DNA of 64,000 nt from Myotis daubentonii (lineage: Eukaryota > Chordata > Mammalia > Chiroptera > Vespertilionidae), in NCBI RefSeq assembly GCF_963259705.1, contig NC_081844.1:30582294-30646293 (forward strand). The letters run 5' to 3'. Shown piece by piece: positions 31,916-64,000 of this stretch. The translations under genes were made by a program, and so were the position numbers. Under the pieces are notes generated by a model. That model was not told the origin of the DNA. It did no database searches and saw only the letters and a list, made by a program, of their open reading frames with translations. Position 1 is the first letter of the stretch. The number at the start of each line of letters is the position of its first letter.

Positions 31916-32555
31916 TCTAGTGCTGAGCGCAGGGCCCGTAGGCTCCACGTGGCTGCACAGTGGGCCCAGCCAGGTGTCTCGGCCCTGGCTGCAGACCATG
32001 AGGGCCTGTCGCACACACCTCCCTGTTTTACGATGTTTCAGAGAATGCTGGTAACGGCGGCCAGCTGCTGCCGTGCCAACCACCTGGGTCTGCTCTCTGC
32101 GGCCCCCACCCCGGGGCTGAGGACTGAGTGTGCCCATCAAGCTCTGGGCAGGCTCAGAGGACACTGACCTGTCTAGTCAGTGATGCAGAGGCCCCTGTAG
32201 CAAATGGGGAAACTGAGTCCTGGTGCTGTTGAAGGCTGCTTCTCTCTGAAAAGAAGGGTCTGAGATGTTGGGTGAGGGTGACTGTGGCTGGATGGAAACG
32301 TTATCAAAGGAAATCTCTGCTCAGGACACAATTGCCTTGCAAGGACACCCGTTCTGCAGAGGAAAAGCCGAAGCTCAGAGAGGGGTACCCCCATGTCACA
32401 GGCTACTCCTCCTCACCATCCTGCACGAACACCCTGGGCCCAGTTCTGAGTCCGTCCTCACCAGTCCCATAAACATACCACCTTTGAGCTGACATCTAAA
32501 GGCCCTGCCCTGGCCCCAAACTCACGTCTCTTCTCGTGGGGGCTCTCTCCCCAGC
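31916..32555. other. No feature recognised
   Basis: Unique-looking intergenic sequence without gene signals. Confidence 0.45.
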
Positions 32556-33180
32556 CTCAGCCTCTGCACGGGCTGCCCCATTCCAGCTCATGGCAATGCC
32601 ATCTTCCCAGGTGCTCAGCGCTGTTCCCTCCCGCTGATCCCCAGCTCCCACCCTCACCCTCCAGGCTGTCCTCCCTGCAGCAGCCAGAAGGCGCCTGTGA
32701 GCACTCAAGCCAGGTTCCATCCCTCCTCAGTCCACTGCCCTCCAGGGCTCCCACCTCCCTTGGGATAAAGGAATATGTGCTCCCTGGGGCCCACAGACCC
32801 TGCATGACCTGCCCCCATCACCTCCTTGCTCTCACCCCCCCTCCCCCCGCCACCCTCGCTCACTCTGCTCCAGCCACATAGGCGTCCTGGCTGCTTTTCC
32901 AACATGTCAGGCAGTCCTGCCCCAGGACCTTTGCATGGGCTGTCCCCATGGCTCACTTTCTCATCTCCTTCAGGACTCGTGTGTAAAAATATGACACTAG
33001 TAACAGCACATCCTACCATGTCCCCCTTTGCTCTTTACAGCACAGCTGACATCCCATACATTTTGCTTACTGTCTGCCTCTCTCACTGGTTTCAGCTTGA
33101 GGGCCGGGATCGGACCTGCTGTGCTGGTGCTGTTTCCCAGTACTTGTGAGAGGAGTGACATGTTCATGAATGCCAGGGGC
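32556..33180 (+). mobile_element. L2 LINE region
   Basis: TGCATGACCTGCCCCCATC, CAGGACCTTTGCATGGGC, CATCTCCTTCAGGACTCG and GAGGGCCGGGATCGGACC follow L2 order, parallel to the copies at 28990 and 45310. Confidence 0.6.
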
Positions 33181-33844
33181 CCAGACTCACCACAGGGCCA
33201 GGAGACCTGCTGTCTTTCATGCCCAATAGACGCCCACCACTCAGGTGTCACGGGAACGGGGCAGAGGCTGAGAAGGCAGTAGGAGAGGGCAGCCATCTTC
33301 TCCAAACAAGAGAGGGGTCAAAGCCAGAGGGTGCTGCTTGACTGGCCCCAGAGGGGGCCCACTGCCACAGCCACCTCAGCCACCTGCCTGAGGGGCCAGA
33401 AAGCCTTGGGAGAGGAATGTGTGCAGATACAAGCTGTGGACATCAGCGTGGGGAGCCCTCCTTCCTGGGGGCTGCAAGCTGAGGGGCCAGGCCACTGGGG
33501 AGACCGCCTTCCTGTCGCCCAGGCACCACTCAGAAATGAAGACACACCAACGACATGGACCTGTAATCGCAGTGCTCATGAGCCTTTAATTCATTATGGA
33601 CCTAGAGGCAGGGAAATTAGGCAAAAAATACAGCACATCCTTAATCCTGGGTCGGAAAAAAATGAGGGTGGGTGGGGTTTCTGTTTTTGCACATAGACAT
33701 ATATCTTTGTGGAGAAATGTGTTTCTCTTTGCTGTGCGGTGACCTGTCTGCACAAGTCATCCCGGAACCCATGACAGGGGCGCGACCCAGAGACCCCGCC
33801 ACGGGGCTGGCTCTCCCTCAGACCCCCAGGACCCCATGGGCCAC
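33181..33844. other. Flank just beyond the KDM4B poly(A) site
   Basis: No repeat and no coding signal are recognised. T-rich downstream elements for cleavage are not obvious at 33800-33840. Confidence 0.4.
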
Positions 33845-33864
33845 AGAGTGTCTGCCTGCTTCTT

Positions 33865-33870
33865 TTTATT
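33865..33870 (-). terminator. KDM4B: Poly(A) signal AATAAA
   Basis: Minus-strand AATAAA in the context TTGTAAAGAAAATAAAAAG. Upstream sequence rich in TGTA and TATTT is typical for a distal poly(A) region. Confidence 0.75.
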
Positions 33871-34696
33871 TTCTTTACAATATAAATAGCATTTTCAAAC
33901 TACATATGAATACAGAGATGGCGCCACCAGGCGGGGCTGCTGCATGCAGAGGGAGACCCCCACATCTCGGCTGACTCCCCTCAGTCCCTCCCGCCCCCGC
34001 CCACACGGACAACTGCCCTCCTCCCCCCACCAAGGGAATGAAAGGTTCTTGGCTCATTTACATACTCTCCATTTTCCTTAAATAGTTTTCTCTGGCCTGG
34101 TAAGCATTAGAACACTTTTTTTTTTTAATTAAAAAAAATGTATACACGTAAATGACGCTGTCAGTCCTGCAGGGAGAGGGCACGGCAGGGATGGAGAGCA
34201 CGGAGCCCTTCCCGAGCTCGCGGGAAAGTGTTTCTCTCTCCTAAGTCCACCCACCACTCGTCAGGGGCAGATTCCTTCACGCTGAAAGCAGCGATGCCCT
34301 CTCCCTCTCTTGCTCACTCTCCCAGACACACGGGTCACAGAAAGGACAGAGGATGCTGCCAGCCCCTCGGGGTCCCAGGAAGCCCTCCCCATGCCCCTTC
34401 CCCATGTAGTGCTTCGGCCAAAGCAGGGGCACCAGGAGCCTGGGGACACAGGCTGGACTTGGGCCACCTGGAGGCCTGATTCGGCTCCGTGTCCTCCCTC
34501 CCCGGAAGCCGGGCGCCCATCTGCTCCGCTGCAGGCCACCCACACTGGGGCTCCCTCCCCTGAGCAGGCTGAGGGACTCCTGGGTGGCACCAGGGGCATT
34601 CAGTCTGCACAGAGCCCCCTCGCATACTGCAGGCCTCACTGTGGAATGGTTCTCACGGGGGAAGAAGCAAAAGATGGAACAAACCAGAAGAGATTG

Positions 34697-34702
34697 TTTA
34701 TT
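34697..34702 (-). terminator. KDM4B: Possible proximal poly(A) signal
   Basis: Minus-strand AATAAA within GCAAATAAACAATC, about 780 bases after the stop codon. Use would give a short 3'UTR that keeps the Pumilio-like site. Confidence 0.4.
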
Positions 34703-35161
34703 TGCAAAGGTGCTCAGACAGGAGGGAGGCTCCTAGACACCGTGGCCAGCACTTGGCCACTAAAAGGTCCTCCAACCTCCTCCTGTCCCTCCTCCTGCCT
34801 GGCCAGAGAGGGGCTGGCACTGTGGCCAGCTGCGCAGACAGACCTTCACAAAGTCAGGGAGAGAGCAGAATGACAGGGCATGGCCTGTCGTTGGGTGTCA
34901 TCCCCCCTCCAGGCCTCACCGCACTTCCCTGCCTGCTTACAGAGGAGTAAGATCTTAAAATAACAACAAACAAAAAAAATGAGATGCTTTTGTCTCCCTC
35001 AGCAAGTCTTGGTTCTAATAAAAAGAATATTTTTTGTTTTGTTTTTAAAGCCACAAATCTACAAAACAACTTTAGGGACTTTTTTCCTCTTCTTTGTTTT
35101 CCTTTTTTCTTGAGTTTTTTAAACAATAAGTATTTATAGAAAGAGCCTCACAAAGGAGATT

Positions 35162-35169
35162 TATGTACA
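35162..35169 (-). promoter_or_regulatory. KDM4B: Pumilio-type element TGTACATA in 3'UTR
   Basis: Minus strand TGTACATA matches the PUM1/PUM2 consensus TGTANATA exactly. It lies about 310 bases after the stop. Regulation by Pumilio is inferred from the motif only. Confidence 0.5.
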
Positions 35170-35480
35170 GGAGTCACAATCTCAAAGGCTGCTCAGGAGG
35201 CAGGCAACGCAGTAGCACCTTTTCGAGAAGAAGAGCTTACGTGGTTTACGAATCTGAGTAGTAGGGGTGGCGCGAGCCCCAGCCGATGCCCCCAGAGCCG
35301 GCGTGGCCCCACTCCCTGAGTCTGGGCCCTGCAGCATCCTGCTTGCTCCTGTCCCCGCAGAGCATGGAGGTAGCCTCTCGGGGCGGGGAGGCGAGGACAG
35401 GAATTCACAGCAAGCAAATGCCCGGGCCGCTGCCGCCTGCTTTGCTGGGCCGAGGGGTGGCTGGGCGCTGGCTGGCTGTC

Positions 35481-57245
<21,765 letters not shown>

Positions 57246-57609
57246 CTGGAGAGGGGGAGTCATCAGAAAGGAGGTGAAACAGCAGAGGGGAGAGCCCCAG
57301 GTCTGTGCTCGGCAGTACGGAGCCTCCACAACCAGAATCAGGGGACAGGGGACCTTCAGGAGGTGGCTCCAGGGGCCAGGGCAGGGGTGGTGGAGGGAGA
57401 GAGGCCTGGGAGGGGTGGGAAGGGCAATGGGATGGTGGGGCCATGTCAAAGCGGGTGCTGATGACAGCTAGAGATGGGATGACTGGATGAACCTGGGCTC
57501 CAGGAGCCCCCGTGTGGTGGGGGTGGGAGGGACAGGGAGCATGATCCCAATGGAAACAACAGCTGGTGGAAAATGCCTAGACAACAAACAAAACAAAAGG
57601 TGCACTTAC

Positions 57610-57711
57610 GACAGGCCCGGCTTTTTGCTCTGCTCTTTCTTCCTCTCTAGATTTGGTTTCCTCTCCTCCTCAGTCTTTTTCCAGTGTCTGCTTTCTTTCA
57701 GACTAATTTGT
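57610..57711 (-). CDS. KDM4B: Candidate in-frame cassette exon of KDM4B
   Basis: 102 bp between acceptor ACATTCTAG and strong donor TC|GTAAGT. In the phase that joins the exon at 57046, it reads 33 stop-free codons: QISLKESRHWKKTEEER, KPNLERKKEQSKKPGL. It ends in two bases that complete Ser with the next exon. Entry needs a codon with two bases upstream, the same phase the exon at 57046 needs, so skipping or including it keeps the frame. It is absent from human canonical KDM4B as I recall it. An acceptor a few bases later (TTAG) is also possible. Confidence 0.55.
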
Positions 57712-59735
57712 CTAGAATGTAAATGTCAGGGAGTTTTTCTCTAGGACTGGTGTTAACTCCCCAAGACGCCTCATCTAAGGCCTCAACTTCGGCGCCTGCT
57801 TCCGTAGGGCTCCCCGTGCGCCTCTCCACACTCCGGAGCTCCACGCCCAGGGAACAACCTGCACCCATGGCCCTCTTCGCCCTGCCACCCGCCTCCAGGT
57901 CAGGGCCCGGGCCGGCGGGATGTCGGGTCCCCACATCCAGCTCGGCTCAGAGTGTAACAGTCCTGGGGATGGCGGGGGCGAACCTCGCCCACAGTGAGAA
58001 TTCAAGCTGAGGCTTAGCTACGGCTTCTTAGTGAAAAGGAGAGAGAATTGGGTTAAAAAGGAAGAAAAGAAAGCAACAAAGGGGGTGGGCCTGCAGATTA
58101 GTGCCAGGCACCCCTGTAGGGGTTCTGGGAAACAGGGTCCTGGAGCCTTCCGGGAGGGGACAGAGCAGCTTTTAGACGGACAGGAGGCGTGTAGTACCCC
58201 AGGAGCTCAGGCAGAGGCAGGTGTGTAGAAAGGCCCAGCCTTGGGCAGGGCACTAACGGCCTCCAGAGAATGGGGGTGATGCCCTCCCACATGGCCGCTG
58301 GCTCCAGGCCTCATGACCAGCCCCCACTACCTTTTCATCTATCCCAGTCTGCAACCGGAGAATGTTGACGTTTCCAAGAGAGGCGCTGGCTGCAGCTTCC
58401 CTTGTCCATGAATTCTCCTGTGGCCCCAGTGAGGTCAGACTCAGATATGAAGACCCTTTGGGGGTCCCCATGGCAGCCACACCTCCAAGGACCAACATTC
58501 ACCAAGCAAAAGCAGGGCTATCTGAGCAGGGAAGGGTAGGAGACCAGGGAGGCCCCGAGGGCTCCTGAAACCAGGACCCCTACCTCCCACCTGGGACCCG
58601 ACAGCCTCCTTGCTGCCTCCCCAGCCCATCCCTGCTCTCCATGTGGCTTCTGGGGCGCCCCTCCTAACCGTCTTCTAACACTAACCTTGGCTGGTTGTTC
58701 TCATGGCTTGGCTGCCTAACTCAAGGGCCCTAGTCTCTGCTGCTCCATCTCCCGAGCACAGTGGGCACGTGACAAGCCCCACTTGATGTTTGCAGCATGA
58801 ATCACCCCATGACCAAAGGTGAAAAGCAGGGAGCATTCGGTGGGGATTGAGCAACATGGGCAGAGGCATGGCATCACACACAGCATGGCGTGCAAGGGTC
58901 ACTGTGAAGGGGATAGGGCAGGGGCGGAAGGGGACACAGGAGCCAGAGATGCTCTCCACCACAGCAGAGCCACCAGCGAATCCACACCGGGTCAGTTTGG
59001 GAAATGCCAGGTATGGCCCCACAGTGAAACGGGTGGCGAGCCCCAAGACCTGGCGGTAGATGTAGCTGGCTTTCGTCACCAGCTGTCACCTGAGGAGGGG
59101 CTTCTCTCCATGTCTAGAAATGATGCGGGGCCACAGGGCTACCAGGCTGAGTGCCCAAAGCGAACCCCCACGCTGGCCCCAGACACCCAGTAGAGGGGTG
59201 TCCTCCTACTGCCAACTCACCTGGCCTCGGCTTCCCGTAGCTGCCCAGCCCCTCGGGCCCCTCTCTCACCCCACCCCAGGATTGGCACTTCTGGCCCTGC
59301 CCCCCCTAATCCCAGGGCTGACCAGGAGTGTCCCCACTGGGGCCCTATCTGTCCAGAGAGCCAGGTCTCCCTCGTCCCCCTACACTCCATCAGCCTCAGA
59401 GCTCTGGGGCCCCCCAGCTCCACTGGTCACCCCCCCAATACAGAGACCCCCAGAATGGGGGGAACTAGGTGGACAGACTTAAGCAGAGGGCTACGCCCTA
59501 CTGCAGAGAGAAGGCAAGATGAATATTAGCACGCAAAGAAATACACATTTTGTGAGTACATAGCTGGGAGACTAACACAGGAAGAACCTGTGGCCAATTT
59601 GCCACAGGGGCGGGAGGGGGGTGGAGGGGGAGAGACATCCACCAGGCACATCCTAATCATATTCCAACCATAACAGCATCCCCCGGGCTGCTCCCCAGAC
59701 ACGAGACCCTCCTCTCTTCTAGCTGTTTCTTCTCT
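57712..59735. other. KDM4B intron, no exon supported
   Basis: Weak splice-like sites occur (for example CAG|GTGAGT on the minus strand at 59215-59223) without a recognisable coding segment. No clear repeat. Confidence 0.4.
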
Positions 59736-60640
59736 TAGTTACTTCCATGCGTCTCCCCCACGCTGCTTCCTTTTTATGTTTTAATTTTTTTGGTTTGGCT
59801 TCCTTTGCATAGTTACCAAGAGGCTCTTAGTTACCACTCAGGGTGTGGCTATGCTTCTGCGTCCACATCCACCAGCTTCTCTGCCTGAATCTGCCACCAT
59901 CTTCGGTTGTGGTGAAATTCCACATTTGACATTTTACTGACTGTAAATATTGTTCATCCATGCTGCTTGCACTGCAGGCTTTGTTCGCTCTTCCTAGAGT
60001 AACTGTTCCTCTCTTAGATGCTTGGCCTCCCTGGTTATCTCCAAGCTCTGGTGTGGTCTCCTACTCAGGGCACCACACACACCTCCCTGGCATCCTTACG
60101 TTGAAACTGGTTTGGATTCTCCTGGGTTGGATTTGGTTTCCCTGGTTCTGTGTCGTTCCTGGCTGATGCCATTGCTTAGCCAGAGCACACCCTTTAGCTT
60201 TCTCAGAAAGGAGGGAAAACCTGGGATTCTGCATGTCTAAAAAGATCCTATTTCTCTCACACATATTTAGTTGGTAATTTCACTAGGTACATACTTCTAA
60301 GGCCTCGTCCTTTTTGTCTATTAGCTTGTAGCATTATGATCGCCAAGTCCAATGCCATTTGGGTCCCTTGTTCTTTATGTTGACATGTTTATTCACTCCC
60401 GAAGCTGCAAACCTTCTGTTTAACCGAAGAGCTGTGATATTCCGAGGTGCGTATAATCCTCATCCCGTGCCAGGCTCTGTAATCTGAAAACGTCTTTGGT
60501 TCTTGCCAATCATTCTTTTCTCTTTTCCTAAAACCCCTAGTAGAGGCTGGAGTTCCTCGACTGAGCCTCTGATCTTTCTGTCCTGCCCTCGAGGAGTTTT
60601 CCCAAGGTATCTTCCAACCCTCTCTTGTGTTTTCTTTGCT
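59736..60640 (-). repeat. AT-richer old interspersed repeat
   Basis: AAATTCCACATTTGACATTT, GCTGTGATATTCCGAGGTGC, ATCTTTCTGTCCTGCCC and AAGGTATCTTCCAACCCTC resemble an old dispersed mammalian repeat that I recognise but cannot name. The strand is a guess. Confidence 0.4.
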
Positions 60641-60644
60641 CTCC

Positions 60645-60849
60645 TTTTATTTTAAAAGTATTTTTATTGATTTCAGAGAGGGAGAGGGAGAGAGAAACAT
60701 TAATAATGAGGGAATCACTGATCAGCTGCCTCCTGCACACCCCCTACTGGGGATTGAGCCCACAACCCGGGCATGTGCCCTGACCGAATGGAACCATGAC
60801 CTCCTGATTCATAGGTCAACACTCAACCACTGAGCCACACCAGCTGGGC
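60645..60849 (-). mobile_element. Ves-type SINE with target duplication
   Basis: Reverse copy: TTTTATTGATTTCAGAGAGG, GCTGCCTCCTGCACACCCCC and head complement CCACTGAGCCACACCAGC. TTCTTTGCTCTC on both sides (about 60633 and 60850) is a 12-base target duplication. Confidence 0.9.
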
Positions 60850-60861
60850 TTCTTTGCTCTC

Positions 60862-63747
60862 ATTTTAAATGTCCAAGAGCCATCTCTTTCCTACATGTTT
60901 CTTTTTATAGCAACAGGTGCTTCTATCATAAATGCACAGAAGAAGGTGAGCTTTCTTGCTCCTTGCCTCATCTCTTTCTGGGGAGTTCTGCTTTTCTCTT
61001 TTGTTTGAGACACTCTGTCTTCCACTGAGCTTCCTCAGAGGTTTAGGGACCCCTGGCTGAGTTGTGTGAGGGCCTAAAAGGTTGTTGGTGGCTATGCATG
61101 GGTGAGCAGGGCTTGCTGAAGGGGATGGAGAGGGCAGGAGTCCAGTCATTTCAAGGGGGACCCCCAACATCGGAACCTATAGCTTTGCTCTGCTGGGCTA
61201 TTCTGTGACCCAGACAGGACCCTTACAGTCTCTGGCCTTGGGGTTAGAGGCACGTGGGGCTGGCAGCCAGGCTCCCACAACCTCACCTTCAGGAAGGCCC
61301 CTCCCCCTCTGGCCCAGAACCACCCAGGCTTGACCTCACCAGGCAGCAGGGCCACCGTCCTCTGGTGGGAGTTAGGGTGGAGTGAGGGGTGCCCCCAGCC
61401 CAGCAGTTCCTTACACACTGGCCTGCAGCCCACCTTGGTGCTGTCCCAGGAGGTGCCCACATCTGGAATCCTATGCCTTTCCGAAGTTCCTCAGTACAAA
61501 CTAGCTGCACCCTGTCTGTGAGCCCTTGAGCTGAGCCTCCTCTGTGCTGCAGTCAGGTACCCGTTGGCCATCCTTTCCTCCTTTTCCAAGTCTGCTGCGG
61601 CTGCTCAGTTGGCCCCCTTGCCCATTTGTCACTCCTTTACAGTCATTTTAGTAGCATTTCAGGGGAGGATGGAGATAAATGAGCACTTTGTCAGGCTTAA
61701 CTGGACGTTACTTAGTTAAGTTTATACAAACCAAATATTGGAACTGAGTTCAAATACCTGTACTAATATTTCCAAGATGGAAGTGGGTGTCCTTGGAACC
61801 TAAATGGCAGGAGAGGCAGAGCGGGGGCTCCCCATGGGCCCCACCTTATGCAGTGGGCTCAGAGTGGCTCTGGGCTTGGGAACCGAGGGGCCCCAAGCAC
61901 ACAATCCCTCTGTTCCCTAAGGCAGGACTGTCAACCCTCACAGGACCAGCTTTTACCCAGAGGGAGTTTGGAGCATCCAAGGCTGTTGGTGCCAGCGCAG
62001 CCCCTGGGTCAGGGTGCAAGAGGCTGTGAGCTCTGTACCCCAGGACCCTTCTCCCCTTCACCCGGACCCAGGACATGTGGCGTCTAGAGGCTTTTTGCCT
62101 CTGAGAAATTGCTGAGGGTGTTCTCGGGAACAACAATTTAGGAAACATTCAGTAAGTCACCAGGGCAACCCTGGCAAGAGTAGGGTCAGAGGCTCAATGG
62201 TGTCCAGTGTCTAGTCAGGAGGCATCAAAGGGGGTGTTGGAGCTGCTCCTGGCTCATTTCCACGGTGATCCGAGAGGTGGTGAGAGGTGGTGCGGGTGGG
62301 CAAGCAGGGCCAGGGGGCTCTTGGCCACGCTCAGCTGGTGGCTTCCCCCATGGATGGCATGGGTAGCTGGAGGTCACAGCCAGTGGAGCTAGCAGGGGCT
62401 GGAATGGACGGGAACCCTGGGTCCTGGTGAGGAAGCACATCTCCTCTCTGCATTAGCATGGTGGTGGCAGCTCAGATGTTCCACAAGCATGTGTGCAGCA
62501 AGCTGAATGCACACCTGCTGCAACATGTGGTCAATGGGCTGCGTTTCTTGATGTTCTCATTGGAAGTAACAAGGAGGCGGGAGGAAAAGACAGTCTGCAC
62601 ATGGAGAAGGGCTGCGGGTAGGAATGGGAGGAGGGGAGGCTGGCAGAGACCGGGCCTGGGAGAGGCGCCAGACTCTATGATGGCCTGTGCCAGCAAAGCA
62701 GGATCCCACCTGGTGGTGAGGGCTGAAGAAGTCCCAGCTTTGTGCCCTGTTTGTCATGGGGGAGGGTCAGTGCATTCAGCAAGATTTAGGCATGGAAGAT
62801 CAACCTGAGGGAGGGTGACGAGATCATTCTCTCCTGGAGAGGCCAACACTTGGCCTCTGCTCTAAGATGACATGTGGGGCTCAGTGTGGGGGGCTGTCAG
62901 GAAGGCTGGACCCTCCGTGTAGGGGTGAGGGTGGGGGGGAACTGGCTAGGTCGGTCTGAGCAGGGACCAGGGAGAAGTTGCAGGGCCAAAGGACAAGGCG
63001 AAGCTGCAGGGGGACATGAGGAGTGGGGATGGACAGCAGATGAACATGGAGCCCACTTCAATGCCACCACCTCTGCCTAGGGCAGGGTTTCCAACCAGGG
63101 ACACTGGATGCTGCCTAGGACATCTGTGGCCATTAGAACTGGGACTGGGGAGCTCCTGGCATTGACTAGGAGGGGGCGCGGATGCTGCTCAACACCCTAC
63201 AGTGCCCAAAGGGGCCCCCACAGAGAATGAGCCTAAGTGTCCACAGTGCAGGGGTGCAGGGGACAGTTCAGGGGAGGAGACACACAACCCTGGTCTAGGA
63301 GCCACATTTGCCCTACCCCTATCTAGCCCAAGCTGCCCTTCCCTCAAAACAAACTCTCTGAGGTTCAGGAGAGCAACCCCTCAGTGGAGATGAGGGGCAG
63401 GGGCAGGACGACCATGTGTTGTGGGCACTGGGCCAGGAGAGAAAGGTACAGGCAATTGTGAGAGTCACTGACTCTCAGGTTGAGGGTAGCAGTCTTGGGA
63501 TTTGAAATGTCAGTCCCCCAATCAACCTTTACAGAGAAAGCTCCTCTATGATTTAAAAAAAAAGGGGGGGGGGGGAATCTGTCTTATTTTACATACTGAA
63601 AGCTTTAAAGAAAATTATATCCTTGGGGACACGACTTAATTTGTTATTCAATCCCTCTGTCGGAATATTACAGCTCCCCAGGTCGGAAGCAGAGGAGGCT
63701 GAGACGAGAGAGGAACGCTCCAGAAAGGAACAGAGCGTGACAAGCGG
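60862..63747. other. KDM4B intron, no feature recognised
   Basis: Unique-looking GC-rich intronic DNA. A poly(A)/poly(G) junction lies at 63554-63574. No exon is recognised. Confidence 0.45.
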
Positions 63748-63751
63748 GCCA

Positions 63752-63767
63752 AGCGCCCTCTACTGAG
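63752..63767 (-). promoter_or_regulatory. CTCF-like motif, minus strand
   Basis: Minus strand CTCAGTAGAGGGCGCT agrees with most of the CTCF core (AGTAGAGGGCGC). The first core position differs. Confidence 0.4.
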
Positions 63768-63859
63768 GGCTGGCTGGGCTCAGGGAGTGAGGGGGGCAGC
63801 TGGCTGTGGGGAAGCTTCCTCTGCACACAGCAGGCTCCGGCTAAGGGAAGCATAGCTGG

Positions 63860-64000
63860 CGGGGCCCAGTCCTCTAATCCCATCCATTTCTGGATGTGCG
63901 CTTAATTATTGGCAGTCTGCTCTGTTGACCAATTAGACTGAGCCACAATCCATTAGCCGTTATGCAAATGCTGCATTGGGCTCTGTTCAGCAAGCTCACC
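63860..64000. other. Candidate conserved noncoding element at window edge
   Basis: GCTTAATTATTGGCAG, GACCAATTAGACTGAGCC, CACAATCCATTAGCC and the octamer ATGCAAAT (63962-63969) lie close together in repeat-free sequence. CCAAT, octamer and homeobox-type cores suggest an enhancer. Not aligned, so inferred. Confidence 0.45.

Larger units (their letters stand above)
33845..35480 (-). other. KDM4B: KDM4B 3'UTR
   Basis: About 1.6 kb follows the stop codon in the minus direction, free of recognisable repeats, and ends at an AATAAA signal. The first 350 bases are AT-rich with motifs common in long 3'UTRs. The end position is an estimate, taken as 15-30 bases past the signal. Confidence 0.75.

Noticed and set aside
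57698..57934. 78-codon minus-strand frame overlapping the candidate cassette exon
   Set aside because: It runs through the candidate exon in a different phase and ends in a TGA inside it. It is intronic shadow, not the KDM4B frame.
58253..58498. Open minus-strand segment ending near a GTAGTG donor-like site in the KDM4B intron
   Set aside because: The donor is weak, the peptide is not recognised, and the phase could not be tied to neighbouring exons.

Overview
The window is nuclear DNA of a bat, most probably a vesper bat (Vespertilionidae). Three things point there. There are about a dozen tRNA-derived Ves-type SINEs. There are HeliBat-type Helitrons (5' end TCCTATATAATA, 3' end CTAG, inserted between A and T). 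There are also several non-autonomous hAT elements, three of them with exact 8-bp target duplications. Nothing bacterial, plasmid-like or CRISPR-like is present.

One protein-coding gene can be supported: the 3' part of KDM4B (JMJD2B, histone H3K9/K36 lysine demethylase), on the minus strand. Thirteen coding exons lie between 57245 and 35481. All have GT-AG introns, and the phases join into one open frame of 714 residues plus stop. They encode the acidic and proline-rich linker, the PHD and extended PHD zinc fingers, and the hybrid double Tudor reader. The JmjN and JmjC catalytic exons must lie beyond the right edge. A 3'UTR of about 1.6 kb ends near 33845 with an AATAAA signal. A further 102-bp, frame-preserving candidate exon at 57610-57711 is not part of the human canonical protein as I remember it; it is the most interesting coding observation.

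Layout. 1-33840 is the intergenic flank downstream of KDM4B. It is packed with L1 and L2 remnants, SINEs, Helitrons, hAT and mariner-type elements, and two kilobase-scale minisatellites (15.1-16.4 kb and 21.4-22.5 kb). 33845-57245 holds the KDM4B 3'UTR, exons and introns, with scattered insertions. 57246-64000 is KDM4B intron with no further exon I can identify.

Most of the interest is in the repeats. A three-layer nest (L1, then mariner MITE, then Helitron) sits at 41.3-42.7 kb. A SINE was later hit by a hAT at 25.7-26.2 kb, and both target duplications are readable. Two Helitrons each carry a near-consensus CTCF core motif. A perfect 20-bp inverted repeat lies at 31210-31256. One minisatellite strand has no T for 1.1 kb. 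Several AT-rich, homeobox-motif-rich blocks look like conserved noncoding elements, but only an alignment could show that. I found no clearly new molecular system. Repeat family names below come from remembered consensus sequences and not from a search.
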